The notes under the pieces are model-generated. The model was not told the DNA's origin. It saw only the letters and a list, made by a program, of their open reading frames with translations, and did no database searches. Shown here in pieces: positions 8,810 to 15,681 of a stretch of 64,000 nt of DNA. Source of the stretch: an uncultured Muribaculaceae bacterium (GTDB lineage Bacteria > Bacteroidota > Bacteroidia > Bacteroidales > Muribaculaceae); contig CAJTYH010000005.1 of assembly GCA_910583675.1 (NCBI GenBank), positions 21,845 to 85,844 of the forward strand, in the 5' to 3' direction. Each line of letters starts with the position of its first letter. Position 1 is the first letter of the stretch. Made by a program: the position numbers and the translations under genes.

Positions 8810-11800
8810 TCAAAGTCTTATATCGGTTCGTCTGCCGGATTTACCGGATAGTCTGGTCTCGTTGGCCAACACGCACACGAGATCTCTGCCGGAAGCTCTC
8901 AGTGTGCCCCTTACGGTCACAGGCTGTCCCGCCGGATGCAGCATGCCGCGCAACCTGTTCAAGTCCAATTTGGCATCCGCGCGGCTTATATTGCGAGACA
9001 TTGTTATGCCCCGACCAAGATTCCCGTTGCCGTTAAGGGCGTTGTACAGACGTAGCTGCTGTGTCTTGTTCAATATCATCTCCCCGCTGTTCACCCGCGC
9101 CAACAGCTTGTCGCCAGACGGGGAGTTGCCACCTACGATACCGCCGGTAGCAAAGCTCCCGATCACTGCCAGAGCGCTCACAACCGCCGCCACACCAGCG
9201 GCAATGGCTGCGATATTTGCCGGGAAAGGCAGCTTTGCACCCTGTGAGACAACTTCCGAAATTGATTCTCCCTGTTTTGCTGCGGTATTCTTCATCGCGG
9301 CAAGGGTGTTGGTCTCAAGCGCCTGTGTGTCGGCCTGTGTCGCCACGGTCTTTGCCACGGTCGTACCTGCCTGAACGCCCTCCGCTGCGGACTGCATCTC
9401 TGTGGCTCCGGTCATCATGTTGATAATATCCACAACTCCCCTTATTCCGTCATAGATCTGAAGGAAACCGTCTATGATGGCCGTTATCTTCTGCCAGGCG
9501 TTGCCGTTCCCCTCCAAGGCACCGGTGATCCCCTCTATGCCACCTCCGATACCTTTTATGGCACCCCATCCCTCACGGTAGGTCTCAAAGGTCACCTTGG
9601 CCTCCCTGCCGGCATTGCGCATCGCGTCGGCCTTGCGGTTCCATGCGTCTATCTCGGAGTTCAGGCGCGCCGCCTCGTCCCGTGATTCGGTCTTGTCCAG
9701 TTCCTTGTTAAGGAAGGCTATGTTTTCAGTGATGTCCTTGATGGAGGTGGCATCGGCGTTGAACACCGGTTGATTGGCCTCCTTCTTGGTTCTGCCCGCA
9801 TCACGATATGATTGAGCCTTTTTCTCCCATTCCTCCAACCGTTGGTTTATTCCCGTAGCGTCCTCCTTGGATGCCGTTTCGAGCTGCTCGTTGAGATACC
9901 TGATGTTTTCACCTATCTCCTTGAGATTGGCGGCCTCCTCCTTGTATACCGGAGCGGTTCCTGCATTGCGTATTACGTCGGCTCTCTCCTGCCACAATGC
10001 GATCTCCTTGTTGATCTCCGCGGCACGCTCCTCCGAAGCAGTCCTCAACTCATGATTCAGTGCCTGGATGTTCTTCTCGTACCCGTCAAGGTTATGCGCG
10101 TTCGGATCATATTCAGGAGCTTTTGATTTTACTTTAGAATCGGGTTTATTATGCTCCTTAAATTCTGTCGGGCGCACAGAAGAGCCAGTAACCTCATATT
10201 TGATTGATGCTGCTTCTTTCAGCGAATCCTCCAATTGCTTATTCAGGGCAGCTACCGTTTTAGCATTATTATTGATGGCATCTTGCGCCTTGTCATGGTC
10301 TGATTTTTTTAAAATATCCCTTCCATCATAAATCTCATCATCACGCATATGCTTATTACGAGATTCTTCATTCATCAGAAGGGCATTTTTCATGACCATC
10401 TCCCTCTTGGTACTATAAAGTCGCTTTTTGCCATTTTCATCATAGGCAATATCGTGACTTTCCTGTTCCTTCTTTGCAATGCGATCGGCAAGTATGCGAG
10501 TGCGTGCCTCTATTACCATCTGACGGCAATAGGCTTTGCTGTTTGCCTCAAGTGCCTTGTACCAATCAGAGACACTTGAAAAATATCCCATGGTATCACC
10601 ATAGGCGTTGTTCATCTCAGATACCAGTTTCGCTTCCTGCTCCTTGGTGCCGTTGAAAGTCTTAAGCCTGCTGATATTGAGTTCCAACGAAGCCCTGTAT
10701 CGTTCGAGGGTGGAGTTTTCCGCCTCCTGCATCTGAGCCAACTGCTCCGCTTCCCTCTTGGCTGCTTCTTGAGCGTCAAGCAGCTTGTTTGTGGAATCCG
10801 TGGCCTCATCCGCTTTTAATGCAAAATACGCTATTACAGAAGTTACTGCCGCTATTGCCAAACCTATGCCCGTGGATATTAGCATCCCTTTCCAAGCTAT
10901 TGCAAACAGTCTCAGACCATGCGTCCCTTGTGTTAATGCTATACAAAATTGAGAAATAAATAGCCTTGCAGTTCCAATTGTCTTTGCAATACCTCTACTG
11001 CTTGATGTAATAACATTGGATGCAGACCAAAATGCATTAATCTTATTAACGGAACCTGACAATACGCCAGAGAATGCAAGTACTCCTTTTGACAGCTTTA
11101 CTATACCGAGCAAAGCTATTGTTGTGTCGGATGCCATTGTAACAAATGGCATAGCACCTTGCGCTATACTTCCAATTTGTTCCCTTATATCCCCAAGGGC
11201 ATTCTCAAGTTGTTTTTGCTTCCCTACATCAGTCTTGGCCAACTCAGCATTCATTCCGCCGACAGACCCCTCAACAACCTCACAAAGTACTGCTACACGT
11301 TGTGCTTCGGTACCATACTTCAATATACTTTCCTGAATTTCATCAAAGCTGTAACCATAACGACTAAGCGCACCAGTTTGGCCATCCATCACCTTACCTA
11401 ACATTGTAGCTATTTGTGATGCATTTTCTTGAGAAGCATTCAACCCATACTGCTGTGCCAGCATGTCATTCATTACAGGAATCAGTTTCTCTAAGCTCTG
11501 CTTTTCTGATAAGTATGTTGCCAATTCTTGAGCACCTGACAGCTGTACCTCATCCCCAATTACGCCCAATTCTTGTTGGGCGGCACAAAGATCCTTGATG
11601 CTTTTAATATCGGAATCACACGCAGCCATCGTATTCCTCATATTCGTAGCAAGCTGCGTCTCTGCCTCTATTTGTGTCGCATAGCAATCTGTTGTTGCCT
11701 TCAATACTGATTGCAAGGAGGTCAATGTCCTACTTACAGAATCAATTCCTGTCGCCAAAGATGCGAAACTTATAAATGGCTTATTTAATTTCTCTGCTTC

Positions 11801-11917
11801 GGCCACAGTAGATGAGAGCACTTTACGTAAGTCTGTCACGCCTAGTGTAAGAGTTTTAAGGCCGTTCGTTTCATCCTTAAGGACGAAACTTATAGACACT
11901 GTGCCATTTCCTGCCAT
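8810..11917 (-). CDS. Phage tail tape measure protein
   Basis: 1035 residues. It is the longest gene of the tail module, lies after the tail chaperone and before the tip genes, and is rich in helix-forming sequence with repeated units (an ENIRYLNEQLE/ENIAFLNKELD/KNIQALNHEL motif followed by a Trp-containing helix, three copies near residues 620-780). Hydrophobic segments occur near residues 250-360 and 925-960. Such proteins span the tail tube and set tail length. At about 1.5 angstrom per residue (general rule for the family) this would be a tail of roughly 150 nm. The C-terminal GNSPSGDKLLARVNSGEMIL stretch is common in tape measures. A relic of a second tape-measure start lies at 12159-12284. 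Confidence 0.9.
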   Translation of the reverse strand: MAGNGTVSISFVLKDETNGLKTLTLGVTDLRKVLSSTVAEAEKLNKPFISFASLATGIDSVSRTLTSLQSVLKATTDCYATQIEAETQLATNMRNTMAACDSDIKSIKDLCAAQQELGVIGDEVQLSGAQELATYLSEKQSLEKLIPVMNDMLAQQYGLNASQENASQIATMLGKVMDGQTGALSRYGYSFDEIQESILKYGTEAQRVAVLCEVVEGSVGGMNAELAKTDVGKQKQLENALGDIREQIGSIAQGAMPFVTMASDTTIALLGIVKLSKGVLAFSGVLSGSVNKINAFWSASNVITSSSRGIAKTIGTARLFISQFCIALTQGTHGLRLFAIAWKGMLISTGIGLAIAAVTSVIAYFALKADEATDSTNKLLDAQEAAKREAEQLAQMQEAENSTLERYRASLELNISRLKTFNGTKEQEAKLVSEMNNAYGDTMGYFSSVSDWYKALEANSKAYCRQMVIEARTRILADRIAKKEQESHDIAYDENGKKRLYSTKREMVMKNALLMNEESRNKHMRDDEIYDGRDILKKSDHDKAQDAINNNAKTVAALNKQLEDSLKEAASIKYEVTGSSVRPTEFKEHNKPDSKVKSKAPEYDPNAHNLDGYEKNIQALNHELRTASEERAAEINKEIALWQERADVIRNAGTAPVYKEEAANLKEIGENIRYLNEQLETASKEDATGINQRLEEWEKKAQSYRDAGRTKKEANQPVFNADATSIKDITENIAFLNKELDKTESRDEAARLNSEIDAWNRKADAMRNAGREAKVTFETYREGWGAIKGIGGGIEGITGALEGNGNAWQKITAIIDGFLQIYDGIRGVVDIINMMTGATEMQSAAEGVQAGTTVAKTVATQADTQALETNTLAAMKNTAAKQGESISEVVSQGAKLPFPANIAAIAAGVAAVVSALAVIGSFATGGIVGGNSPSGDKLLARVNSGEMILNKTQQLRLYNALNGNGNLGRGITMSRNISRADAKLDLNRLRGMLHPAGQPVTVRGTLRASGRDLVCVLANETRLSGKSGRRTDIRL

Positions 11918-11954
11918 CTTTATTTGTTTCTTGTTTGTTATTTCACTATATTTG
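11915..11954. repeat. 40-base near-repeat, copy A (tape-measure start plus promoter)
   Basis: Matches 12282-12321 at 36 of 40 positions by eye. It begins exactly at the complement of the tape-measure ATG (11915-11917) and ends at the -7 box of the plus-strand promoter. It is the likely recombination boundary of the cargo genes described in the findings. Confidence 0.8.
11923..11954 (+). promoter_or_regulatory. Bacteroidetes-type promoter for the cargo gene at 11980
   Basis: TTTG at 11923-11926, 20 bases, then TATATTTG at 11947-11954, matching the TTTG/TAnnTTTG consensus of the Bacteroidetes primary sigma factor. It points away from the tape measure gene, and the ATG at 11980 follows by 25 bases. 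The repressor half-site ATTGGATAT found near 36.2 kb is absent, so expression in the lysogen is expected. Confidence 0.7.
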
Positions 11955-11979
11955 TAGACAACTATTCAATTTTAGTCGT

Positions 11980-12156
11980 ATGAAGCTCTTAGATTTCTTT
12001 TTAGATCATTGGTTCGCCACGCTGATTTCCCTTATAATCGGAATAGTTCCGCCTATTTTATTTGGTATGGCGTATTCCGCATATGGAAAATCTTCAACTG
12101 AAGACGAAGATGAAACCGAGATCGAAATCAAGATCAAAATCACCAAGGATGATTAA
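11980..12156 (+). CDS. Small single-pass membrane protein, candidate lysogenic-conversion gene
   Basis: 58 residues from the ATG at 11980; a longer frame upstream would begin inside the promoter, so this start is preferred. One hydrophobic segment (residues ~9-32, FATLISLIIGIVPPILFGMA) is followed by a very acidic, then Lys/Ile-alternating tail (EIEIKIKI). It is on the strand opposite to all tail genes and has its own promoter. This is typical of a phage moron: a gene not needed for the particle and often active in the lysogen, for example against superinfection. That role is inference; no family was recognised. Confidence 0.6.
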   Translation: MKLLDFFLDHWFATLISLIIGIVPPILFGMAYSAYGKSSTEDEDETEIEIKIKITKDD

Positions 12157-12158
12157 TC

Positions 12159-12284
12159 CTAACCACTCTCATCGCATTCGCCCACAGCTTTACGTAGGCC
12201 GTCGGCATCCATGATCAGCCTTTTAAAGCCATCCTTGCCCTCTTTTATCATGACATCTATCGTCACAGCCGATTTTCCTCCCAT
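12159..12284 (-). pseudogene. Relic of a second tape-measure gene 5' end
   Basis: A 41-codon minus-strand frame, ATG at 12284 and TAG at 12159-12161, too short to be a normal gene. It aligns with the first 38 residues of the tape measure: MGGKSAVTIDVMIKEGKDGF against MAGNGTVSISFVLKDETNGL, then a shared LRK at equivalent positions. Divergence is high, so it is not a recent tandem copy but the start of a related tape-measure gene, truncated just before the plus-strand gene's stop. It marks an old junction between this phage and a relative, and lies between the two cargo promoter units. Confidence 0.65.
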
Positions 12285-12321
12285 CTTTATTTGCTTTTTG
12301 TTTGTTATTTTAGTATATTTG
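12282..12321. repeat. 40-base near-repeat, copy B (relic start plus promoter)
   Basis: Partner of 11915-11954; four mismatches in 40. It begins at the complement of the relic tape-measure ATG (12282-12284) and ends at the -7 box of the second cargo promoter. Confidence 0.8.
12290..12321 (+). promoter_or_regulatory. Bacteroidetes-type promoter for the cargo pair at 12342-12985
   Basis: TTTG at 12290-12293, 20 bases, TATATTTG at 12314-12321: same boxes and same spacing as the promoter at 11923. The ATG of the downstream gene is at 12342. The spacer carries TTTGTTATTT, also present in the other cargo promoter and in the repressor region near 36.2 kb. Confidence 0.7.
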
Positions 12322-12341
12322 CCGTACTAAATACGTTTATC

Positions 12342-12635
12342 ATGTCCCCGCTCAGTATAATCATATATCTCATACTTTCCATCATTGTTATCGCTTATAT
12401 TGTCCTTCTGTACCGTTCTATGAATCCAACTGAGGAGTACATCGAAAAACTATGTGCTAACGCATTTAGCGATTGTGAGAAAATATTTCCCGATGCTGCA
12501 GCCAGTGAAGCCAAAGAACAGGAATGCCAGAAAGCAGTGGAATTCCTTGACCTTAGTAAAGCCAAGAAAATTGTATTGGCCGATGAAAGCTCTAATACCA
12601 TAGACATCGTTTACGTCACTGATAATACGCCATGA
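12342..12635 (+). CDS. Small membrane protein, cargo pair member 1
   Basis: 97 residues from the ATG at 12342 (a longer frame would start inside the promoter). One N-terminal membrane segment (residues ~4-25, SIIIYLILSIIVIAYIVLLY) is followed by a soluble helical part with two Cys and a C-terminal element EFLDLSKAKKIVLADESSNT. That element closely matches EIFDFSNAKRIVVTEDSPKT in the next gene, so the two are paralogues or share a domain. The stop overlaps the next ATG (ATGA), showing translational coupling. Probable lysogen-expressed membrane protein; exclusion or surface function is only a guess. Confidence 0.62.
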   Translation: MSPLSIIIYLILSIIVIAYIVLLYRSMNPTEEYIEKLCANAFSDCEKIFPDAAASEAKEQECQKAVEFLDLSKAKKIVLADESSNTIDIVYVTDNTP

Positions 12636-12985
12636 TACTTGTAATACACAATATACTCGCCATAATTTTTGGAATATTAGGTGTCCTTTATATCAAAGGC
12701 ATGTACGATGGGTTTGAGCGACTCGAAAAAGAAAGGGATGAGGCATTAAAAAACTTGTTCGGTGATCCCGAAGCCGAAGCCGAAGCTGAAGCTCGCAAAG
12801 CCAAGGAGTTGGAACAGGAGCAAAAGCGCAAGAAAGCCTTGGAAATTTTTGACTTTAGTAACGCCAAGAGGATCGTCGTGACCGAAGACAGTCCCAAGAC
12901 CATAGAGCGCACCAAAAAACGGGAGATCACATACAGGGAAAGCGACAGTTCATTTTACACTCTGCACAGGCCGGAATACCTTTAA
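12632..12985 (+). CDS. Small membrane protein, cargo pair member 2
   Basis: 117 residues, start coupled by ATGA overlap to the previous gene. An N-terminal membrane segment (residues ~3-24, LVIHNILAIIFGILGVLYIK) leads into a long charged helix (EKERDEALKN, then Glu-Ala and Lys-rich repeats, coiled-coil-like, residues ~30-75). The element EIFDFSNAKRIVVTEDSPKT, shared with the upstream protein, follows, then a basic tail. The gene is convergent with the tail chaperone extension, and their stop codons overlap within TTTAAA at 12981-12986. Membrane anchor, coiled coil and shared C-terminal element suggest a complex with its neighbour. Confidence 0.62.
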   Translation: MILVIHNILAIIFGILGVLYIKGMYDGFERLEKERDEALKNLFGDPEAEAEAEARKAKELEQEQKRKKALEIFDFSNAKRIVVTEDSPKTIERTKKREITYRESDSSFYTLHRPEYL

Positions 12986-13333
12986 ACGGCTTTCTCTCCA
13001 ATGCGCTCTAGCAAAGCATTGAATCTTTTCTCACTTTCCTCCGCTGTCAGTTGCGGATGCTCACGGCTCTTTTTTGAGACCTCTGCATCCCATGGCAGCG
13101 GTAATAGTTTATCCGGACTTATGCTCTTCCTGACATGGGGAGAGATGGTGATGGCACCAAGCAGCCTCATCCGCTCCCATTCGCTCCGGTTTGCGCCCTC
13201 GGCCATGTCGTGCCACGCGTTGCAGACACTCTCGAACTCGTCATATTCCAGTTTACAGAAGTCGTCGAACGAGAGGCAGACACAACCAAGAGCGAATCCC
13301 AGAAGCTCATGGATCCCTACAGACTTTTTTTTT
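12982..13333 (-). CDS. Tail assembly chaperone frameshift extension (gpT-like)
   Basis: This frame has no convincing start of its own but is open back to the A9 run at 13325-13333 in the upstream chaperone gene. A -1 shift there gives a fused product of about 217 residues, continuing as KKKSVGIHELLGFALGCV and ending SEKRFNALLERIGEKAV. Long-tailed phages conserve exactly this arrangement: a short G protein and a frameshifted GT protein that chaperone the tape measure. The MAEG-start frame of 74 residues inside it is only its second half. Confidence 0.85.
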
Positions 13334-13634
13334 CAGCCTCCACGGATGCATCGCCGTTGCCGGATTGCGCGGAGGATATGGCCTCGTTCCATGCAGTCAT
13401 GTCCTCCGGTGTGATGCTGTCGGCAAAATCCATAAGGGACATGCCGAACTCCACCCCCTCGCGCTTTGATGCCGACACCGTGCAGCACCAGAGATAGGTG
13501 CACAGATCGGAAAAACTCCCCGCGTCAATCTCCGTTATCTCACGACCCGTCTCACTCTTGAAACGGAGCATAGCCCCCATAGTCGGGCTACAGGGGTATG
13601 CCTTGCCGTTAACGTTTATCTGTATGCGTTTCAT
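13317..13634 (-). CDS. Tail assembly chaperone, short form (gpG-like)
   Basis: 105 residues, between the tail tube gene (overlapping its stop by 4 bases) and the tape measure. The sequence (start MKRIQINVNGKAYPCSPTMG, then a helical MLRFKSETGREITEID part) resembles small tail chaperones of siphophages that coat the tape measure during assembly. The zero-frame stop lies just after the slippery A9 run, so most ribosomes should make this form and a minority the GT fusion. Identification rests on position, size and the frameshift; sequence similarity alone is modest. Confidence 0.8.
   Translation of the reverse strand: MKRIQINVNGKAYPCSPTMGAMLRFKSETGREITEIDAGSFSDLCTYLWCCTVSASKREGVEFGMSLMDFADSITPEDMTAWNEAISSAQSGNGDASVEAEKKSL
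13325..13333 (-). other. Programmed -1 ribosomal frameshift site (A9 run)
   Basis: On the minus strand, nine A residues preceded by G and followed by G. The zero frame reads GAA AAA AAA AGT CTG then TAG; the -1 frame reads GAA AAA AAA AAG TCT and stays open for 350 bases. The slippery A run, the nearby zero-frame stop and the gene position fit the known tail-chaperone frameshift. Confidence 0.8.
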
Positions 13635-14107
13635 GCCCCGGCTGATTCAGGAACCTCGGTTATCGCAGTCTCATCAAAATCCACCTCGCCGTCGTTTTCA
13701 AGGCTGATGCTGTAGGTGGCATCGTCCTGCGCGGCATCGGTGCGCTCCAACGATGCGATCACGAACTTGCCCGTAAGGTAGGGCTTGTCGGCATTCTCGC
13801 GCTCCATGCACTTCACTTCGACACTCTGTCCCTTCCCGATCAGGGAGAGGCACGACTTGTAACCTGTCTCTGTTTCCTGATAGAAAACCAGACCCTCGGC
13901 AGAGAGTGACACGCTAAGACCTGTCACGCCCTTGTTTTTCCACAGTCCTGCTGAAATACCCTTCGAAGCTGCGGGCTTTACCGCGCGATCCTTTGTCTCG
14001 CTGGTGATGGTGGTGGTGTGCGTGGTGCAATGCCCCACCGCCTTGCCGGCGATGTAAAGCAGCATGTCGCTGCCGTTGCAATAACCTGTCTTTGTAGTTG
14101 TTGCCAT
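13631..14107 (-). CDS. Phage major tail (tube) protein
   Basis: 158 residues, after the tail terminator and before the chaperone, the standard position of the tail tube subunit. It is beta-rich with many Thr/Ser/Gly; SAEGLVFYQETETGYKSCLS and the SISLENDGEVDF end fit the TP901-1-type tube protein family. Subunits stack as hexameric rings around the tape measure. The start ATG is at 14107; the stop overlaps the chaperone start (ATGA-type overlap at 13631-13634). Confidence 0.82.
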   Translation of the reverse strand: MATTTKTGYCNGSDMLLYIAGKAVGHCTTHTTTITSETKDRAVKPAASKGISAGLWKNKGVTGLSVSLSAEGLVFYQETETGYKSCLSLIGKGQSVEVKCMERENADKPYLTGKFVIASLERTDAAQDDATYSISLENDGEVDFDETAITEVPESAGA

Positions 14108-14113
14108 TTCTGT

Positions 14114-14512
14114 TTAAATTTTAATGTTAAAAACCAATTGTTGTATGAATGCGTCATTCTGATAATCTTCCTGACTTTCCGCGAGGTAACAACCACGCAT
14201 GATCGCGCCCCCCTGTTCCGCCCGGACATAATCAAGGGCACCTCGCACGGCCTCCGCCAACTCGACCCCCTCTGCATATTTGGCGGTGTAGCATGTCACC
14301 TCCATCTTGATCAGGTCGGCTCCCGGCTGCCCGCTATTCTGGGGGTTCACGGCCATTTCCGCGCGGCGGTATGCTATGTATGGAAGCACTGCGGCTTCCG
14401 TGGTCTGTACAATGGGGTAGATATTGCGTGTGCGGGCGGAAACTTCCGGATCCTCCAGCAACACGGCACGGATGATCTCCCCGGCAGACAGCGATGTTTT
14501 ATTTACAGCCAT
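14114..14512 (-). CDS. Tail terminator / tail completion protein (DUF3168-like)
   Basis: 132 residues. The start (GEIIRAVLLEDPEVSARTRN), the middle (AVLPYIAYRRAE) and the late segment YTAKYAEGVELAEAVRGAL are typical of gp17/DUF3168 tail terminators, which cap the tail tube and join it to the head. It overlaps the upstream neck gene by 14 bases. Position between neck and tail tube genes supports the call. Confidence 0.8.
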   Translation of the reverse strand: MAVNKTSLSAGEIIRAVLLEDPEVSARTRNIYPIVQTTEAAVLPYIAYRRAEMAVNPQNSGQPGADLIKMEVTCYTAKYAEGVELAEAVRGALDYVRAEQGGAIMRGCYLAESQEDYQNDAFIQQLVFNIKI

Positions 14513-15035
14513 ATTTCCTTGCTATTTTTTGAATACTCTGGCATATCTCCTTACGCAGCACGGGCATCACACTGCCGTCAACCTGTGTGCGGGTACGCTC
14601 CATGAATCCGTACTTCGGCATTCGCCCGCGATTAGCTCCGACGGTATAGAATCGTCCTCCCGCCACTTTGACCCTGGTGTATCCGCGACGTTTGACAAGA
14701 CGTAACTGCGTACCGGTCTCTGCCCATGAGAGCACCGGCTTCTTGAGGCCGTAGCGGTTTGTGTGCATGCCGCGCTCCCCCTTGCCCTGCTTGTCGGCCT
14801 TGCGGGACGCTGCCGTGACACGGAATCCGGCATCACGCTTGAATACCACCGTGCGTATGCCCTTGCGGAGCCTTGTGGCGTGGTTTATGCCGGTACCCTG
14901 CAGGTTCCTCACCGCGATCCCCCTGACATAGTTGCCCGTGCGGCGGAATGCACCCTTAAGGGCTTTCTTCCTGTTCTTGGGAGCCATCTCCTCAAAGAGC
15001 TTCCGGAGGTTAGTGTCATCATACGTAATGCCCAT
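14499..15035 (-). CDS. HK97 gp10-like neck / head-tail protein
   Basis: 178 residues, very basic (many Arg/Lys in residues 18-130), with the N-terminal LRKLFEEMAPKNRKKALKGA helix and a C-terminal KYGFMERTRTQVDGSVMPVL segment as in HK97 gp10-family minor structural proteins. It sits between the head closure protein and the tail terminator in the conserved neck order. It probably completes the neck; the exact contact is not known from sequence. Confidence 0.75.
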   Translation of the reverse strand: MGITYDDTNLRKLFEEMAPKNRKKALKGAFRRTGNYVRGIAVRNLQGTGINHATRLRKGIRTVVFKRDAGFRVTAASRKADKQGKGERGMHTNRYGLKKPVLSWAETGTQLRLVKRRGYTRVKVAGGRFYTVGANRGRMPKYGFMERTRTQVDGSVMPVLRKEICQSIQKIARKYGCK

Positions 15036-15041
15036 ATTATC

Positions 15042-15362
15042 CTAAAGATTTACGCGTTCGCACATCAGTGTCTTCATGCCACGATCCAGATTCGGCTCTA
15101 TGTTGGTGACCGTGTAGAGATAGCCTCCAAGCTGACGCACGCGCCAATTCTCCTCCACTCTGTGCGCATCCCGTATGCGGAACTGCACCCGATAGTCCGG
15201 GAACATCTCTGCCACCTCCTCGCTTCTGCTGCCGCTGAACTTCACGCGTTCGGCATGGACGATGTTGGACGGCACGTACTCCGTGGCCTCGTCGCCGAAC
15301 TTGTCGCGTCTGGTCACAGGCCTTAGCAGTTCCAACCTGTATTTCATCCTTCCGGCTTGCAT
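15042..15362 (-). CDS. Head closure / head-tail joining protein
   Basis: 106 residues; QAGRMKYRLELLRPVTRRDK at the start, a central VQFRIRDAHRVEENWRVRQLGG stretch broken here for length, and a final YTVTNIEP strand match the SPP1 gp16-type head-tail joining family (beta-barrel). It lies next to the connector, with one base between genes. It plugs the portal-connector channel after packaging in characterised members. Confidence 0.82.
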   Translation of the reverse strand: MQAGRMKYRLELLRPVTRRDKFGDEATEYVPSNIVHAERVKFSGSRSEEVAEMFPDYRVQFRIRDAHRVEENWRVRQLGGYLYTVTNIEPNLDRGMKTLMCERVNL

Positions 15363-15363
15363 G

Positions 15364-15666
15364 CTACACCAGTCTGCGATAGGGTTTGATCAAAGACTGC
15401 AGTGCGTCTGGCACTTGGTGCATTTGGGTGGTGCTAACACTTTCGCGTTGGTTGTACCAATGCGCGGCCAACATCATCACCGCCTGTTGCAGGGGGGCAG
15501 GAAACTTACCGTTGTTTAGGGCGGTTAACTCTGCCTCTGTACGTTTGGTCGCCGTAATGACGGAAACCTCGGCGGCATAAATCAAATGCGCCAAATACTC
15601 GTCATCGTCGGAAAAATCATCCGCGCGGACGTGTTTTTTGAAAAGTGCCAGACTTACTACAGCCAT
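15364..15666 (-). CDS. Head-tail connector protein (gp6-like)
   Basis: 100 residues from the ATG at 15666; an upstream GTG would add three residues and is less likely. The all-helical sequence has FSDDDEYLAHLIYAAEVSVI near residue 18 and PAPLQQAVMMLAAHWYNQRE near residue 60, characteristic of the phage connector family that forms a ring under the portal. It sits directly after the major capsid gene. Confidence 0.85.
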   Translation of the reverse strand: MAVVSLALFKKHVRADDFSDDDEYLAHLIYAAEVSVITATKRTEAELTALNNGKFPAPLQQAVMMLAAHWYNQRESVSTTQMHQVPDALQSLIKPYRRLV

Positions 15667-15681
15667 AATCAACACACAAAA

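Noticed and set aside
12982..13206. Independent 74-residue gene starting at the ATG at 13206
   Set aside because: Its frame continues upstream to the A9 run and completes the tail chaperone GT form; the internal ATG is not needed.
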